Below are positions 17,791 to 27,431 of a stretch of 39,413 nucleotides of DNA, piece by piece. Numbering within the stretch: the first letter of the stretch is position 1; every line of letters starts with the position of its first letter. Position numbers and translations under genes: made by a program. Source of the DNA: Dolichospermum circinale AWQC310F (GTDB lineage Bacteria > Cyanobacteriota > Cyanobacteriia > Cyanobacteriales > Nostocaceae). The notes under the pieces were generated by a model that ran no database searches, was not told the DNA's origin, and worked only from the letters and a program-made list of their open reading frames with translations. Where the stretch lies: positions 8,506-47,918 of the forward strand of contig NZ_KE384683.1 of the NCBI RefSeq assembly GCF_000426925.1. The letters run 5' to 3'.

Positions 17791-18831
17791 TCAAAAAGTC
17801 GGGGATCTAAACTTACCAAAACTATGATCAGCATTAATTTCAATTACTAAATCAACAGAGGATGATTTCAGCAAAGGATTAATAAATAATTCCGGGTGTA
17901 AAGAACGCCAAAAATAATTCACAAATTCCTCTATTTGTAATTCATTCATTCCTGATTTACCAGTAGCAATCATTTGTTTTTCCGCTTGTTTTCGCCATAC
18001 TAAAGAATAACGGTAATCTGTAGGATAAAGAACTATTAAACTATTCAATCTTTCCCAAAGTGGTAAATAGGTTTTAAGCTGATCATTCATATCAGCAGCA
18101 AACTGTCTATCTGCATCTGTAATAATAGGTGGTGGCGCTGTTAAAAACTCTTTGGGATTAATTGGTTTTACACCCACAAACCAACCTTCAAAGAGAACAA
18201 TATCTACAGGATTTGTGATAAACTCAGGGATAGTGCGATCGCCAGCACCCCCATAAGCAGATTTATCAAATCTAGGAATCATGACAGGACCCTTGCCTTG
18301 AGCAACTTGATCGAGTACACTTAAAGCTAGGTGAATATCGTGGGTTCCAGGCGGTCCGCGCCAAAGCAAACGAGAATCCTGTTGTATTAAAGCCAAGCGA
18401 TCATTATAAGTTTTGTACAAGTCATCCAAGGACAAACTTAAAGTCTGGTATCCCAAGTGTTGGAGAATCAAACCCAGTATTTTAGACATGGTAGTTTTAC
18501 CGATTCCCTGTGAACCTAAAATCCCTTGAATAAAAGGTTTACCTAACTGTTGACGCTGGTCTGCAATTTTGATACTCAAAGGTAGCCACAAATCCCATAC
18601 TACCTCTAACATTTTTTGGGGTTCAGTTTTTAAGGTAGTTTGACAAAACTGACTAAAATCAGAGAAAACTAACTTCAATAAGTCCCCTCTCCTTTGCATA
18701 ACTTGGGCTACATTATCAGCAGTGATATTAAATACCTTAGCTCTCAAAGGATCTGCTAGTGCGGCGGCTTGTGCTAATAGTTGCCAAGACGTATCCGTTG
18801 TCAAAATTTTACTTAGCCATTCACTACTCAT
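17791..18831 (-). CDS. D-glycerate 3-kinase (plant/cyanobacterial GLYK type)
   Basis: Phosphorylates D-glycerate to 3-phosphoglycerate, the last step of the photorespiratory glycolate pathway, returning carbon to the Calvin cycle. The 346-residue P-loop protein has a Walker A GSQGIGKTT at 106-114. Further blocks are LSLDDLYKTYNDRL near 133, WRGPPGTHDIHLALSVL near 162 and MIPRFDKSAYGGAGDR near 183, all diagnostic of the GLYK family as opposed to the unrelated GarK/GlxK kinases. VLFEGWFVGV acts as Walker B. The N-terminal 90 residues are helical and specific to the family. It starts 4 bp after the Ycf20-like gene, so the two form an operon. Confidence 0.9.
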   Translation of the reverse strand: MSSEWLSKILTTDTSWQLLAQAAALADPLRAKVFNITADNVAQVMQRRGDLLKLVFSDFSQFCQTTLKTEPQKMLEVVWDLWLPLSIKIADQRQQLGKPFIQGILGSQGIGKTTMSKILGLILQHLGYQTLSLSLDDLYKTYNDRLALIQQDSRLLWRGPPGTHDIHLALSVLDQVAQGKGPVMIPRFDKSAYGGAGDRTIPEFITNPVDIVLFEGWFVGVKPINPKEFLTAPPPIITDADRQFAADMNDQLKTYLPLWERLNSLIVLYPTDYRYSLVWRKQAEKQMIATGKSGMNELQIEEFVNYFWRSLHPELFINPLLKSSSVDLVIEINADHSFGKFRSPTF

Positions 18832-18835
18832 AAAA

Positions 18836-19168
18836 TTACGAACCCAGTTTCAAAGCTTCTAGAAATAGGCTGTAGATAAGACCAACTTTCAGATAGTTGA
18901 GTATTTCTACCCAAAGTGCTGCCCGCGACAACCAAGAGCGACTATAAAATATTTTACTGAATACTTCAGTAAGTATAACTAAAAATGCGGCTACTACAAT
19001 GTCTAATTCTGCTTTTTGTCCAGCGGTTGTTGATACTGCTGATCCCAAAAAAAAGCCAAACAAAAAACTAATTAGTATCAATGATAACCTCCGCCAAGGA
19101 TTAAGAAACCATTGACTTAGGCTTCTAGTTATGGTGTCTAACAGGTTGTTGAGACGAGTATTTTGCAT
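18836..19168 (-). CDS. DUF565 / Ycf20-like membrane protein
   Basis: A 110-residue protein with an amphipathic N-terminus and two or three hydrophobic segments: LSLILISFLFGFFLGSAVS at about 28-46, ELDIVVAAFLVILTEVF at about 54-70, and a weaker one near the C-terminus. The FGFFLGSAVSTTAGQKAELD block is characteristic of the DUF565/Ycf20 family, found in cyanobacteria and in plastid genomes of algae. In plants and algae relatives have been tied to non-photochemical quenching, but the molecular role is unclear. It is the first gene of an operon with the glycerate kinase. Confidence 0.85.
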   Translation of the reverse strand: MQNTRLNNLLDTITRSLSQWFLNPWRRLSLILISFLFGFFLGSAVSTTAGQKAELDIVVAAFLVILTEVFSKIFYSRSWLSRAALWVEILNYLKVGLIYSLFLEALKLGS

Positions 19169-19334
19169 GGTAGCAAAGAACAGAAAACAGGGTGAGAAAA
19201 CTAGTTTTGATGCTGTGAAATTGAATAATCTACTTTAGATAATCTAAGTAAACCCGGTTAATTACGATTGGGGATCATTGATAACCATATTGTTTTAGCC
19301 TAGCCTTTAATTTTATTTCTAACTGTATCTGACT

Positions 19335-19952
19335 ATGAAAAATTCCATGTATCAGTATCGTAACTTGATGATTGTTTTTTTGGCACTAGGACTAATTGGG
19401 ATAATAGCAGCATGGTTAAATATCAGCATATCTTTTGAGTCTAAAAATCCAGGAACAGTATCAAAAGTCACTAAAGATACACCATCTGGTGTGACAAACA
19501 CTGAAAATCGAGAGGAAACTAATTCAAATAGTACACCAATTCAACCAGTAGAATCGAGTAGCCAAAAAAGAGAGTCTACCGTTTTGTCTAATCAGGTTAA
19601 TTCAGATACTAAAACCAAAGTACCAGGATTGCTGCGCGTGAGCAACAAAACAACTCAACCCATACGTCTGGTATTATTAGCCAGACAATTATCTCAAAAA
19701 AGTGCCAATATTAATAAAATCAAATCTACTCCTCCCGCTCATTGGGATTTTGCACCAGAAGAAGGAAGTGAGAGAGGATTAGTTTTATCCTTGCCTCAAG
19801 CTAATCTAAGACTAGAGAAAGGTGATATTCTAGCAGCTTTTGCCCAAGATGGTTCTCGGCGCTATTGGGGACCCTATGTCGTCGGGGAAACTTCCTCTCC
19901 CCAATGGCAACCTCAAAGACAAGAATGGCAGTTGGTGTTACAAAATAGGTAA
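19335..19952 (+). CDS. Membrane-anchored protein of unknown function
   Basis: The 205-residue product has one N-terminal hydrophobic segment (NLMIVFLALGLIGIIAAWLN, about 10-29) acting as an uncleaved anchor. A low-complexity S/T/N/E-rich linker follows at about 35-95, then a compact C-terminal domain of about 110 residues beginning VPGLLRVSNKTTQPIRLVLL. The domain contains WDFAPEEGSERGLVLSLP and YWGPYVVGE, which look like beta strands of a small periplasmic or thylakoid-lumen domain. I do not recognise the family. It lies 93 bp upstream of the glycosyltransferase gene on the same strand; a shared role in the envelope is possible but unproven. Confidence 0.7.
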   Translation: MKNSMYQYRNLMIVFLALGLIGIIAAWLNISISFESKNPGTVSKVTKDTPSGVTNTENREETNSNSTPIQPVESSSQKRESTVLSNQVNSDTKTKVPGLLRVSNKTTQPIRLVLLARQLSQKSANINKIKSTPPAHWDFAPEEGSERGLVLSLPQANLRLEKGDILAAFAQDGSRRYWGPYVVGETSSPQWQPQRQEWQLVLQNR

Positions 19953-20045
19953 TTGATCACGGCAGGAGTTTATTTGTATTTTGTTTGAGTGTAAACTATT
20001 GTGTACTAGCCAGGACACGATTACCGCGTCTTTAACTACAACTGC

Positions 20046-21884
20046 ATGGACATAAAAGTGAGTATTTCCGGTAAAATGGTTGATAAGTGGTTTCATGATT
20101 TACAACAGCGTCCAGTTCTAGCTGTAGCGGTTTCGTCTTTGTGGTTATTGGGAATTGGTTGGATAGCTTTTGGTTGGAATTTGGGTAATGTGGGCTTAAT
20201 TGATGAAACTGAGCCACTTTTTGCCGAAGCTTCCCGACAAATGTTACTTACTGGTGATTGGATTACTCCGTTTTTTAACGGAGAAACTCGCTTTGATAAA
20301 CCTGCTTTAATTTATTGGTGTCAAGCCATCGCCTATTCTATTATGGGTGTTAATGAATGGGCAGCCCGTACGCCTTCTGTATTAGCAGCTATGGGCGTAA
20401 TTGCTTTGGCGTTTTATACTGTACAGTGGTATTTTACTAAAAAGGACGAATTAGAACAAGTTACCAACTTACCCAGACGTTACTTGACAGCAGCCTTAGC
20501 CGCAGCTTTAATGGCACTTAACCCAGAAATGATAGTTTGGGGCAGAACCGGGGTTTCTGATATGTTGCTCACAGGCTGTATAGGTTCAACTTTGTTATGT
20601 TTTTTTCTAGGATATGCTCAAAATAACAGAGCAATTGTCATTGCTAATTGGCAATTTCCTAACCAATGGTACTTAGCAAGTTATGTTTTAATTGCTGGAG
20701 CAATATTAACGAAAGGTCCGGTAGGAATTGTTTTACCAGGGTTGATTATGATTGCTTTTGCCTTATATGTGGGCAAATTTTGGCAAATTTGGCTGGAAAT
20801 GCGGCCGATTTTGGGCATGGTTATAGTTTTAGTCCTATCACTTCCCTGGTATATTTTAGTAACTTGGCGTAATGGCTGGAATTTTATTAACGCTTTCTTT
20901 GTGTATCATAACATAGAGCGTTTTACGGAAGTCGTCAATGGTCACTCAGCGCCTTGGTATTTCTACTTCTTAGTTGTATTACTGGGTTTTGCGCCTTATG
21001 CAGTATATATCCCTGCGTCCCTAGTGAGGCTAAAATTGTGGCAGCGATCATATTGGCTAGAAAAAGAACGGTCTCAACACTTAGGTTTATTTGTCAGTTT
21101 ATGGTTTTTGGGAGTATTTGGATTTTTCACCGTTTCCGTCACCAAATTACCCAGTTATGTGTTACCCTTGATGCCAGCGGCAGCTATTCTTGTGGCATTA
21201 TCCTGGAGTGATCTTTTCCCCATTTCACAAAACCCCACCCCAACCCATCTCGCATCTTTACGTATCAGTGGTTGGATAAATGTAGCTTTTATTACTTTCA
21301 TTTCTATTGCTCTATTTAATCTTACCCAAATTGTTGGACCTGATCCTGCGGCTCCTAAATTATATGCAGAAATGGAGAAATCAGGTATACTCAAATATGG
21401 AGGCATAATTTGGTTAATAATTGCTCTGATCTCGTCTATCCTGATCTTAACTCACCGTTACCGACAGATTATCATAATTAATTTAGTGGGATTTACAGCC
21501 TTTATTGCTATTTCTTTAATGCCTGCAATTTTAATTATGGACCAACAGCGTCAGTTACCTCTGAGGGAATTATCAGCCTTAATTGTTGAATTAAAACAAT
21601 CCAATGAAGAATTGATTATGGTTGGTTTCAAAAAACCTACTGTGACGTTCTACACGAAGCAAATTGTTAATTACATCAAATTTTCTCAAGCAGCTTTAAA
21701 ATATATTCAAAACCCAGGATTCTCAAAAACTAAATTATCATTATTAATGCTTATTGAGCAAGAAAAATTTCAAGAAATGGAATTGCAACCAGATACTTAC
21801 AAAAGTCTAGCCACAAAAGGAGCTTATCAATTAATTCGTATTTCTTTGGCAAAAGTCAACAAGGATAAGTTAAATCCATCTTGA
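20046..21884 (+). CDS. Polytopic glycosyltransferase, ArnT/PMT-like (GT39/GT83)
   Basis: The 612-residue integral membrane protein has about 11-13 hydrophobic segments. The first periplasmic loop carries GLIDETEPLFAEASRQMLLTGDWITPFFNGETRFDKPALIYW at about 55-97. This holds the D-E catalytic acids and the RFDKPxLxYW motif shared by ArnT and protein O-mannosyltransferases. Such enzymes take a sugar from a polyprenyl-phosphate donor and attach it to lipid A, other lipids or proteins on the outer face of the plasma membrane. Cyanobacteria lack classical L-Ara4N modification, so the acceptor is unknown. The start ATG at 20046 precedes a short cytosolic N-terminus; an internal M11 is an alternative. 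Confidence 0.88.
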   Translation: MDIKVSISGKMVDKWFHDLQQRPVLAVAVSSLWLLGIGWIAFGWNLGNVGLIDETEPLFAEASRQMLLTGDWITPFFNGETRFDKPALIYWCQAIAYSIMGVNEWAARTPSVLAAMGVIALAFYTVQWYFTKKDELEQVTNLPRRYLTAALAAALMALNPEMIVWGRTGVSDMLLTGCIGSTLLCFFLGYAQNNRAIVIANWQFPNQWYLASYVLIAGAILTKGPVGIVLPGLIMIAFALYVGKFWQIWLEMRPILGMVIVLVLSLPWYILVTWRNGWNFINAFFVYHNIERFTEVVNGHSAPWYFYFLVVLLGFAPYAVYIPASLVRLKLWQRSYWLEKERSQHLGLFVSLWFLGVFGFFTVSVTKLPSYVLPLMPAAAILVALSWSDLFPISQNPTPTHLASLRISGWINVAFITFISIALFNLTQIVGPDPAAPKLYAEMEKSGILKYGGIIWLIIALISSILILTHRYRQIIIINLVGFTAFIAISLMPAILIMDQQRQLPLRELSALIVELKQSNEELIMVGFKKPTVTFYTKQIVNYIKFSQAALKYIQNPGFSKTKLSLLMLIEQEKFQEMELQPDTYKSLATKGAYQLIRISLAKVNKDKLNPS

Positions 21885-22131
21885 AATTATCAGTACCATA
21901 GTATTAATTTTAACATTAAAAGATTTTTCTTTTTTTGGGTTAAACCTATTGACTTTTCCCTGCGGGGATGATATTTTTATAATGGGAATGCGTGGGTATT
22001 TGAATAAGTCTTAACATCCCATTATTTACGCACTATCATCATACCACAGCCGCTGGGGATGCAAACCGTAATTATTAAAATTTTTTTGAAAAATTTATAC
22101 AAAAAATAGCATCAGTATGCTAGGACGCAGG

Positions 22132-25100
22132 CTATGAGCAAACCCTAGATAAAGCTTGATTTATCTGAGTTAATAGCTCTTCCATAGAGATAGAACGGGG
22201 TAATATCTGGGTAGCAATTTCACTTACCGCAGTTTCTACAGAAGATGTATATCTGTGCTTACGGGATTGAGAGCTATTTTCATAATTAGGCTGGTTTAAT
22301 TTTTGGTCAAGTACCAAAATTGGGGGTAATTTAAAGGATGAATCCCCCAAGGATTGTATAGCTTTGTGTACTTCTTGATGCATCGGCGTTTCCTGTAAAC
22401 AAATTAATAGTAAGTCAACACTTTTATGACTAACTTGTTGTAAAACTTCCGACCAACAACTAGCAATAGAAGCTCTAAAACCAGCAGTTTGTAAGTATTG
22501 AATTAGAGCTTGAAACCATTCATAGCCTCTATTACCCGGCTGATTTTTGAGATTGAGAGTAGAATTTTTAATTAACTGATAATTCTTGACTGGTTTGCGA
22601 TTTATTTTGGGTAAATCATGCAACATAGTAACATCTACAACGAGAATATTGAGTGGACAACTGATGCCGGCGGCAATTTGTAATACAGATGATAAAGCAT
22701 TTCCCTGGTAATTGTGGGCATCATTTTCCTGATGCAAGGGACTTAAACAAGGAAATACAGACAATCCGGGTATTTGGGAAGCGGCTAAAGTAGTAGCAAC
22801 ATCACAAGTGACCAATGGTAAAGTTGCTAATCGCTGGTGTTTAGTTAATTGTTGTAGATAAGTGCGAGCCGTAGAAATTTCCATATCTAGTAATATTACA
22901 TCAAACTGCCAGACCCGTGCTAACAGATCTGCTTGATCTAAATCATCTACTTCAATAACTCGATGTTCTCGAAGGGAAGGATAGAGATTAACCGCTTCTA
23001 ATTCTGGATTTACTAACCGGAGAATTCGTAGAGGGACAATCTGAGGATGGTTATTATTTTCCGTCCCTGAATCTTGAACCTTTGGAGATGTGGATAATTG
23101 TGATAATAGTGTAGTCAATAGGTGGTGTTTAATGGGTAGACTCAAAAAACTATCAGCCTGTTTAGTAAGTGCTTGCTCCCTTTCTGCGGCTGTAGCCGTG
23201 ACAACAACATGAATGTGACGAGTTAAAGCATCAGATTTCAATAGAGTTAAAACATCCCAACCTGAGAGTAAAGGTAATAAAGGGTTTAAAAATATAGCCT
23301 TTGGTTGTAAACGTCGAGCCTTTTCTAAAGCTTCTGTTCCTGATCTAGCAATGACAACACGATAACCTAAAGCCTTGAGTTGTTCAGTTAATTCTTCAAT
23401 ATATTGGGCTACTGCTTCCACTACCAACACCAATCTTGGGGAGGAATTAGGCTGGTATTGTGGGGAATTGTGGAGATTTTGACGGCAAGAATTGGCAGTG
23501 TTGCCTATTTCCCGCTTTTCTGATTTTATATCTTCAGAGTCGCTAAAACTGAGTTTTGGTGGACTCGGAGGCAAAAGCAGAGTAAATTGACTACCCTTAC
23601 CTTCACGAGATAGGAAACTGACATCTCCACCATGTAAGCGAGCCAAAGCTCTGGTTAAGACTAATCCTAAACCTGTTCCTTCAAACTGACGGGTGAGGGG
23701 GTTTTCTAGTTGCTGGAATTTTTGAAAGATTAAATGTTGTTGTTGTTCAGGAATCCCAATACCTGTATCCCAGACAGTAAAAGCAATCCAGCCTTCCCAA
23801 CGACTTACCCGTAACCCAATTTCCCCAGATACTTCTGTGAATTTAAAGGCATTAGAAAGTAGATGTGCCAGCATTTGACGCAAGCGTAATTCATCCGCTA
23901 CCATTTGTTCTAAACCCGGTTCAATGGCCAGACTAAATTGACGATGAGAAGAATTTTGATTTTCTGCTGGGGATAATTGTTGAGTTTTGTTATTTTGCTG
24001 ATAGATATTTTTTACATCTGACAAAGCTCGTTCACATACTACCTGAATTTGTACTGAGGTGAAAGTGAGTTGCATTTGTCCAGTTTCCATGCGAGTCAAA
24101 TCTAAAATATCATTAACTACACTCATCAAATGTCTGCCACTTTGGTGAATTAGCCCAGCATAACGAGCTTGGCGCTCATTTAATTGTCCCAACTGTTGGT
24201 CTACAAGTAGTCGGGATAGTCCTAAAACTGCCGTTAGTGGTGTTTTTAATTCGTGACTGATACAAGCTAAAAATTCATCTTTTAAGCGATTGAGTTGAAT
24301 CAAATCGGCGTTTTTTGTTGCCAATTCCTTGCAAAGTTGTTGTTGTTCCGTTACATCTGTTGCTAATATTAGCCATAGGTCGTCAGTACTTGCCGGCACT
24401 TGCGACTCAGAAACCCAAATTTGCAACTTCCTACTATCCAAAGGGATTTTAGCAAATTGCCAAACCCGTTCTTGACCATTTTTAATTTCGACCACACAAG
24501 TACAAATACCCAGATGCGTATCTAAAACACAGCGATCAGAACTACTATTTACATTAACGGGTGACTCTTCCAGAAATGGTAAAGCTGATGATGAGTCAGG
24601 TGAAAAAACCGTTGGGGAGATAGTTGTTTTGGGACTCATGAAAGGATCTGGTTTGAGATTTTCGGACCGGTTAGCATAAATATAAGCAGATTTTTGAGCA
24701 TGAGTCGGGGCAAGTATGGTCTCTACCTGTTTTCTAACGCCTTCGATGTCCTTTAATGCTCCCAATTGTTGCCACCAAGCAGGATTTTGGGTGATTACTT
24801 TGCCATGACTACTTTGTAACATAATTGGCCAAGGCAGTTGCCCTAACAAATGGACTATGGATGTGTGTATTTTTGGCGGTTCTTTTTCCTGATTGATGAT
24901 TGAGTTAATAGGATTTTTGTTTTGAGCTAAGAGTTGCAATAAGCGTAAAATATCCACTATTCCCAGGAGTTTACCATCTGAGTCAACCAATGCCCAGTCT
25001 AAATTTCTTTGTTGTTGAGTTTCTTGGTATTCTAAGAATAGACGAAAATGTTCCAGACTCTGTGCTGCTGATATGGTCTGTATTGGTTCTAGGAGCGATT

Positions 25101-25338
25101 TATCCATCTGTGAGAGTGGTCGCTGCAAATTTAAAAGGTAGTCATCAGTGGTTGCTGCTAATAATTGTGGCAGTAACCGAGCAGAGTATAACAAACCAAT
25201 TGGGACTTGTTGTGAATTGACTACCATCAAGCGATCGCACTGTTGGTTGGTAAAAATATCCAGCACGGTTGCTAGAGTATTTGTTTCTAAGCAGATTGGT
25301 ACATTTGCTAGAAATTGATAAAGCGGGTACTGTAGCAT
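22132..25338 (-). CDS. Hybrid sensor histidine kinase: CBS pair, HisKA/HATPase, degenerate receivers
   Basis: The 1068-residue protein reads in order as follows. A CBS-domain pair lies at about 10-140 (DRLMVVNSQQVPIGLLY, WALVDSDGKLLGIVDIL), and a PAS-like segment near 163-330 is interrupted by a low-complexity loop. The HisKA domain has phospho-acceptor H362 in ISHELKTPLT. The HATPase has an N box LLSNAFKF at 493-500, G1 DTGIGIP at 524-530 and G2 GTGLGL at 554-559. A receiver-like domain at about 634-750 has its acceptor position occupied by N685 (AIFLNPLLP) and its first acidic pair reduced to E-A, while K737 remains. Two further receiver-like segments follow, also atypical. No membrane span is seen, so it is cytosolic. 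It diverges from kaiA; I recall the same arrangement (all2883) in Anabaena PCC 7120. The ligand and partner are unknown. Confidence 0.88.
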   Translation of the reverse strand: MLQYPLYQFLANVPICLETNTLATVLDIFTNQQCDRLMVVNSQQVPIGLLYSARLLPQLLAATTDDYLLNLQRPLSQMDKSLLEPIQTISAAQSLEHFRLFLEYQETQQQRNLDWALVDSDGKLLGIVDILRLLQLLAQNKNPINSIINQEKEPPKIHTSIVHLLGQLPWPIMLQSSHGKVITQNPAWWQQLGALKDIEGVRKQVETILAPTHAQKSAYIYANRSENLKPDPFMSPKTTISPTVFSPDSSSALPFLEESPVNVNSSSDRCVLDTHLGICTCVVEIKNGQERVWQFAKIPLDSRKLQIWVSESQVPASTDDLWLILATDVTEQQQLCKELATKNADLIQLNRLKDEFLACISHELKTPLTAVLGLSRLLVDQQLGQLNERQARYAGLIHQSGRHLMSVVNDILDLTRMETGQMQLTFTSVQIQVVCERALSDVKNIYQQNNKTQQLSPAENQNSSHRQFSLAIEPGLEQMVADELRLRQMLAHLLSNAFKFTEVSGEIGLRVSRWEGWIAFTVWDTGIGIPEQQQHLIFQKFQQLENPLTRQFEGTGLGLVLTRALARLHGGDVSFLSREGKGSQFTLLLPPSPPKLSFSDSEDIKSEKREIGNTANSCRQNLHNSPQYQPNSSPRLVLVVEAVAQYIEELTEQLKALGYRVVIARSGTEALEKARRLQPKAIFLNPLLPLLSGWDVLTLLKSDALTRHIHVVVTATAAEREQALTKQADSFLSLPIKHHLLTTLLSQLSTSPKVQDSGTENNNHPQIVPLRILRLVNPELEAVNLYPSLREHRVIEVDDLDQADLLARVWQFDVILLDMEISTARTYLQQLTKHQRLATLPLVTCDVATTLAASQIPGLSVFPCLSPLHQENDAHNYQGNALSSVLQIAAGISCPLNILVVDVTMLHDLPKINRKPVKNYQLIKNSTLNLKNQPGNRGYEWFQALIQYLQTAGFRASIASCWSEVLQQVSHKSVDLLLICLQETPMHQEVHKAIQSLGDSSFKLPPILVLDQKLNQPNYENSSQSRKHRYTSSVETAVSEIATQILPRSISMEELLTQINQALSRVCS

Positions 25339-25484
25339 TGATATAATTCCTCAGTGGTCATTCTGCTGATGATCAACCCCGGCCTCACCATCAGCCTTAG
25401 TTGAGATGGTCTTCAAGCCTGAAGCAATATCCGGCCAGAATATTGAGAATGGCTACGCTATTGTGGGATTCCGGTTAGATATTT

Positions 25485-25613
25485 AGGAATTACGCACAAT
25501 ATATGGAGAAACCTTCTTTCCTTCCTGTTCTATCCCTTGAGGGTGCCTTGGGAACGCTGTTTTCTGGTTCATGCTTTCGTAGTTCGTTGTTTCGTAACTC
25601 GTGGGTAAGTCCT
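25485..25613. mobile_element. Diverged MITE-like element, AGGA.TTACGCA ends
   Basis: Begins AGGAATTACGCA and ends GGGTAAGTCCT, diverged versions of the ends of the 33406-33496 element. At 129 bp it is longer and its interior is only partly similar (GTTCGTTGTTTCG). It lies in the 994-bp non-coding stretch between the kinase gene and kaiA. Confidence 0.5.
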
Positions 25614-26332
25614 CATATTGACAAACCGCGCTGAAAAATTTTCCTCAAACCAGATAAATCCAGACAAACCAAATAAATATTGAATAGTTTTGGTATTTTC
25701 ATCGCTGTTACATACGGTCAGTAGTTTGATACCATCTATATGTAGATAAGCCGTAAGCTACAGGCTATCAAGAGCCACTCTGGGGGTTTGGCTATGACTT
25801 TAGGACAGTCCATGGACTGAAAATACATGAACTCTAAGCCAATCTTCGATTATTTTCCCCCTCACGGTGCAAGATCTGAATTTTCATAGTGAACAAGTAA
25901 CCATCTTGACAAGATTATTACTTATATTAAAAATCATTACTTTTGAAAGTGACAACTACAACAATAATTATGACTCCAAAGATTCGCTTTAGAACCTTGA
26001 GGAATTATAATGATTTAAAATGCGACAATTCTTTAAGTTTATTTAAGTATCTTATCAAGGAGTAAAGTAATGTAACCTAAGTTCAAGTTTGATTTGTTAA
26101 TGCACTTATCAATGATTCCTAACTACGCCCATGGATATAAGTTATTCTGTTTAAGCTAAATAAATATGCTTATTTACTGACTTATATATGCCACTCCTAC
26201 ATAATACCCATGATTTATCAACCGTAAATGTTAGTACCTATATTGCTTTTACAAAAAAATATAAAACAAATTTGTAGTAGACCATTTGCACAAAAGAGGC
26301 ACAAAGGTTTACTTATTCACAGATGGAATTTC
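25614..26332. other. Long AT-rich non-coding region upstream of kaiA
   Basis: About 720 bp with no convincing coding frame; several stops occur in every frame. It holds AT-rich tracts, an AAGGAG-like motif at about 26058, and short inverted repeats. It must contain the kaiA promoter and probably that of the divergent kinase, but I cannot pick a single convincing -35/-10 pair. A fragment of an ancestral longer kaiA was looked for and not seen. Confidence 0.5.
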
Positions 26333-26812
26333 ATGAGTAAATTCCTGAGCCAATACTACCGATTAATCAGCGAATGGTATTGGCTACCAATTACTACTAC
26401 ACCTGATCAGATATACCATTTACCTAATCAGACATTAGAGAAAAAAAATAATTATTTCCTGGCCTTTGCCCAGCAGAGAAAGGCACAAAACTTTCAGGAT
26501 ATGACTACTACCGAAAAACGGGAGATATTAGAACAACTGAAATCAGATTATCGGCAAATTATTGTAAATTATTTTCTAACTGACAAAGCCATAAAAGAAA
26601 AAATTGATAAATTTATCAACGCCCTATTTTATGCTAATATTCCTGTGCCACAAATTATAGAAATGCACATGGAAATCATTGACGAATTTGCCAAACAATT
26701 AAGACTAGAAGGTAGAAGCGATGAAACATTACTAGATTACCGTTTAACCTTAATAGATATTTTGGCACATCTTTGTGAAATCTATCGTTCTACTGTTGCT
26801 AAAATCAATTGA
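26333..26812 (+). CDS. kaiA: Circadian clock protein KaiA (shortened, C-terminal effector type)
   Basis: KaiA stimulates KaiC autophosphorylation by binding the KaiC C-terminal A-loop. From the ATG at 26333 the product is 159 residues. About the last 103 (from MTTTEKREILEQL) are the four-helix KaiA C-domain with the highly conserved VPQIIEMHMEIIDEFAKQL, EGRSDETLLDYRLTLIDILA and HLCEIYR. The preceding segment NNYFLAFAQQRKAQNF resembles the linker of full-length KaiA. The N-terminal pseudo-receiver (about 135 residues in Synechococcus, total 284) is absent, as in other filamentous Nostocales. The start is uncertain: the frame is open to an ATG at 26228, and the shortest candidate is the ATG at 26501 (about 103 residues, like Anabaena KaiA). 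kaiB follows 123 bp later. Confidence 0.92.
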   Translation: MSKFLSQYYRLISEWYWLPITTTPDQIYHLPNQTLEKKNNYFLAFAQQRKAQNFQDMTTTEKREILEQLKSDYRQIIVNYFLTDKAIKEKIDKFINALFYANIPVPQIIEMHMEIIDEFAKQLRLEGRSDETLLDYRLTLIDILAHLCEIYRSTVAKIN

Positions 26813-26840
26813 ATGTGGCGAAGCAGAATTTGCGTCTCCA

Positions 26841-26870
26841 TTGATTGTGAGTAAATACTAAAAGTATAGA
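26841..26870 (+). promoter_or_regulatory. Possible sigma-70-type promoter for kaiBC
   Basis: TTGATT (26841-26846) is followed after 18 bp by TATAGA (26865-26870), between kaiA and kaiB, about 65 bp before the kaiB start. A separate kaiBC promoter is known in Synechococcus, which makes this plausible; the match itself is modest. Confidence 0.35.
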
Positions 26871-26935
26871 TAAAACCAAAACCTTTGCTTTTTTATTTGT
26901 CACATTTATTGCTTATTTTTAGGAGTCTATATTGT

Positions 26936-27250
26936 ATGAATCAAGCCAAAAAAACCTATGTTCTCAAGCTTTATGTGGCAGGGAACACCCCCAATTCAGT
27001 GCGAGCCTTAAAAACCCTCAAAGATATCTTAGAGCAAGAATTTAAAGGTGTTTATGCCTTAAAAGTAATTGATGTCCTGAAAAACCCCCAATTAGCCGAA
27101 GAAGATAAAATTCTTGCCACTCCGACATTATCAAAAATTTTGCCGCCGCCGGTGCGGAAAATTATTGGTGATCTCACAGACAGAGAAAGAGTATTAATTG
27201 GATTGGATCTGCTGTATGAAGAATTGAACGAAGAATACGAAAAAGAGTAG
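26936..27250 (+). CDS. kaiB: Circadian clock protein KaiB
   Basis: KaiB binds phosphorylated KaiC after switching to a thioredoxin-like fold and sequesters KaiA, driving the dephosphorylation phase. The 104-residue product starts [20 protein letters not shown] and keeps the hallmark [53 protein letters not shown] and the acidic tail ending [10 protein letters not shown]. The length equals typical KaiB (about 102-108). The frame is open to 26885, but an AGGAG Shine-Dalgarno at 26921-26925, 10 nt before the ATG at 26936, settles the start. It is followed by kaiC after 181 bp. Confidence 0.97.
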   Translation: MNQAKKTYVLKLYVAGNTPNSVRALKTLKDILEQEFKGVYALKVIDVLKNPQLAEEDKILATPTLSKILPPPVRKIIGDLTDRERVLIGLDLLYEELNEEYEKE

Positions 27251-27431
27251 GATAACATACAGTAGATTGGGGGTAAAAGAAGTACAAAATTTTCATAAAA
27301 AATCAATTTAATTATTAAGCAGGTTTTACCAAAGGACTCTTAACTTAGTAGATTCTGCTGTATTTATGAAAAATGATCAAAAACTTTCTTGATTTTAAAA
27401 AACCAGGTTGAATATCCATATTAGATAAACC

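Noticed and set aside
21949-21983. TTGACT...TATAAT promoter-like pair on the plus strand
   Set aside because: The spacing is 23 bp, too long for a normal promoter, and no plus-strand gene or structured RNA follows before the convergent kinase gene.
25614-26227. Decayed KaiA pseudo-receiver upstream of kaiA
   Set aside because: No recognisable KaiA N-terminal sequence was found in any frame; the region is AT-rich with frequent stops.
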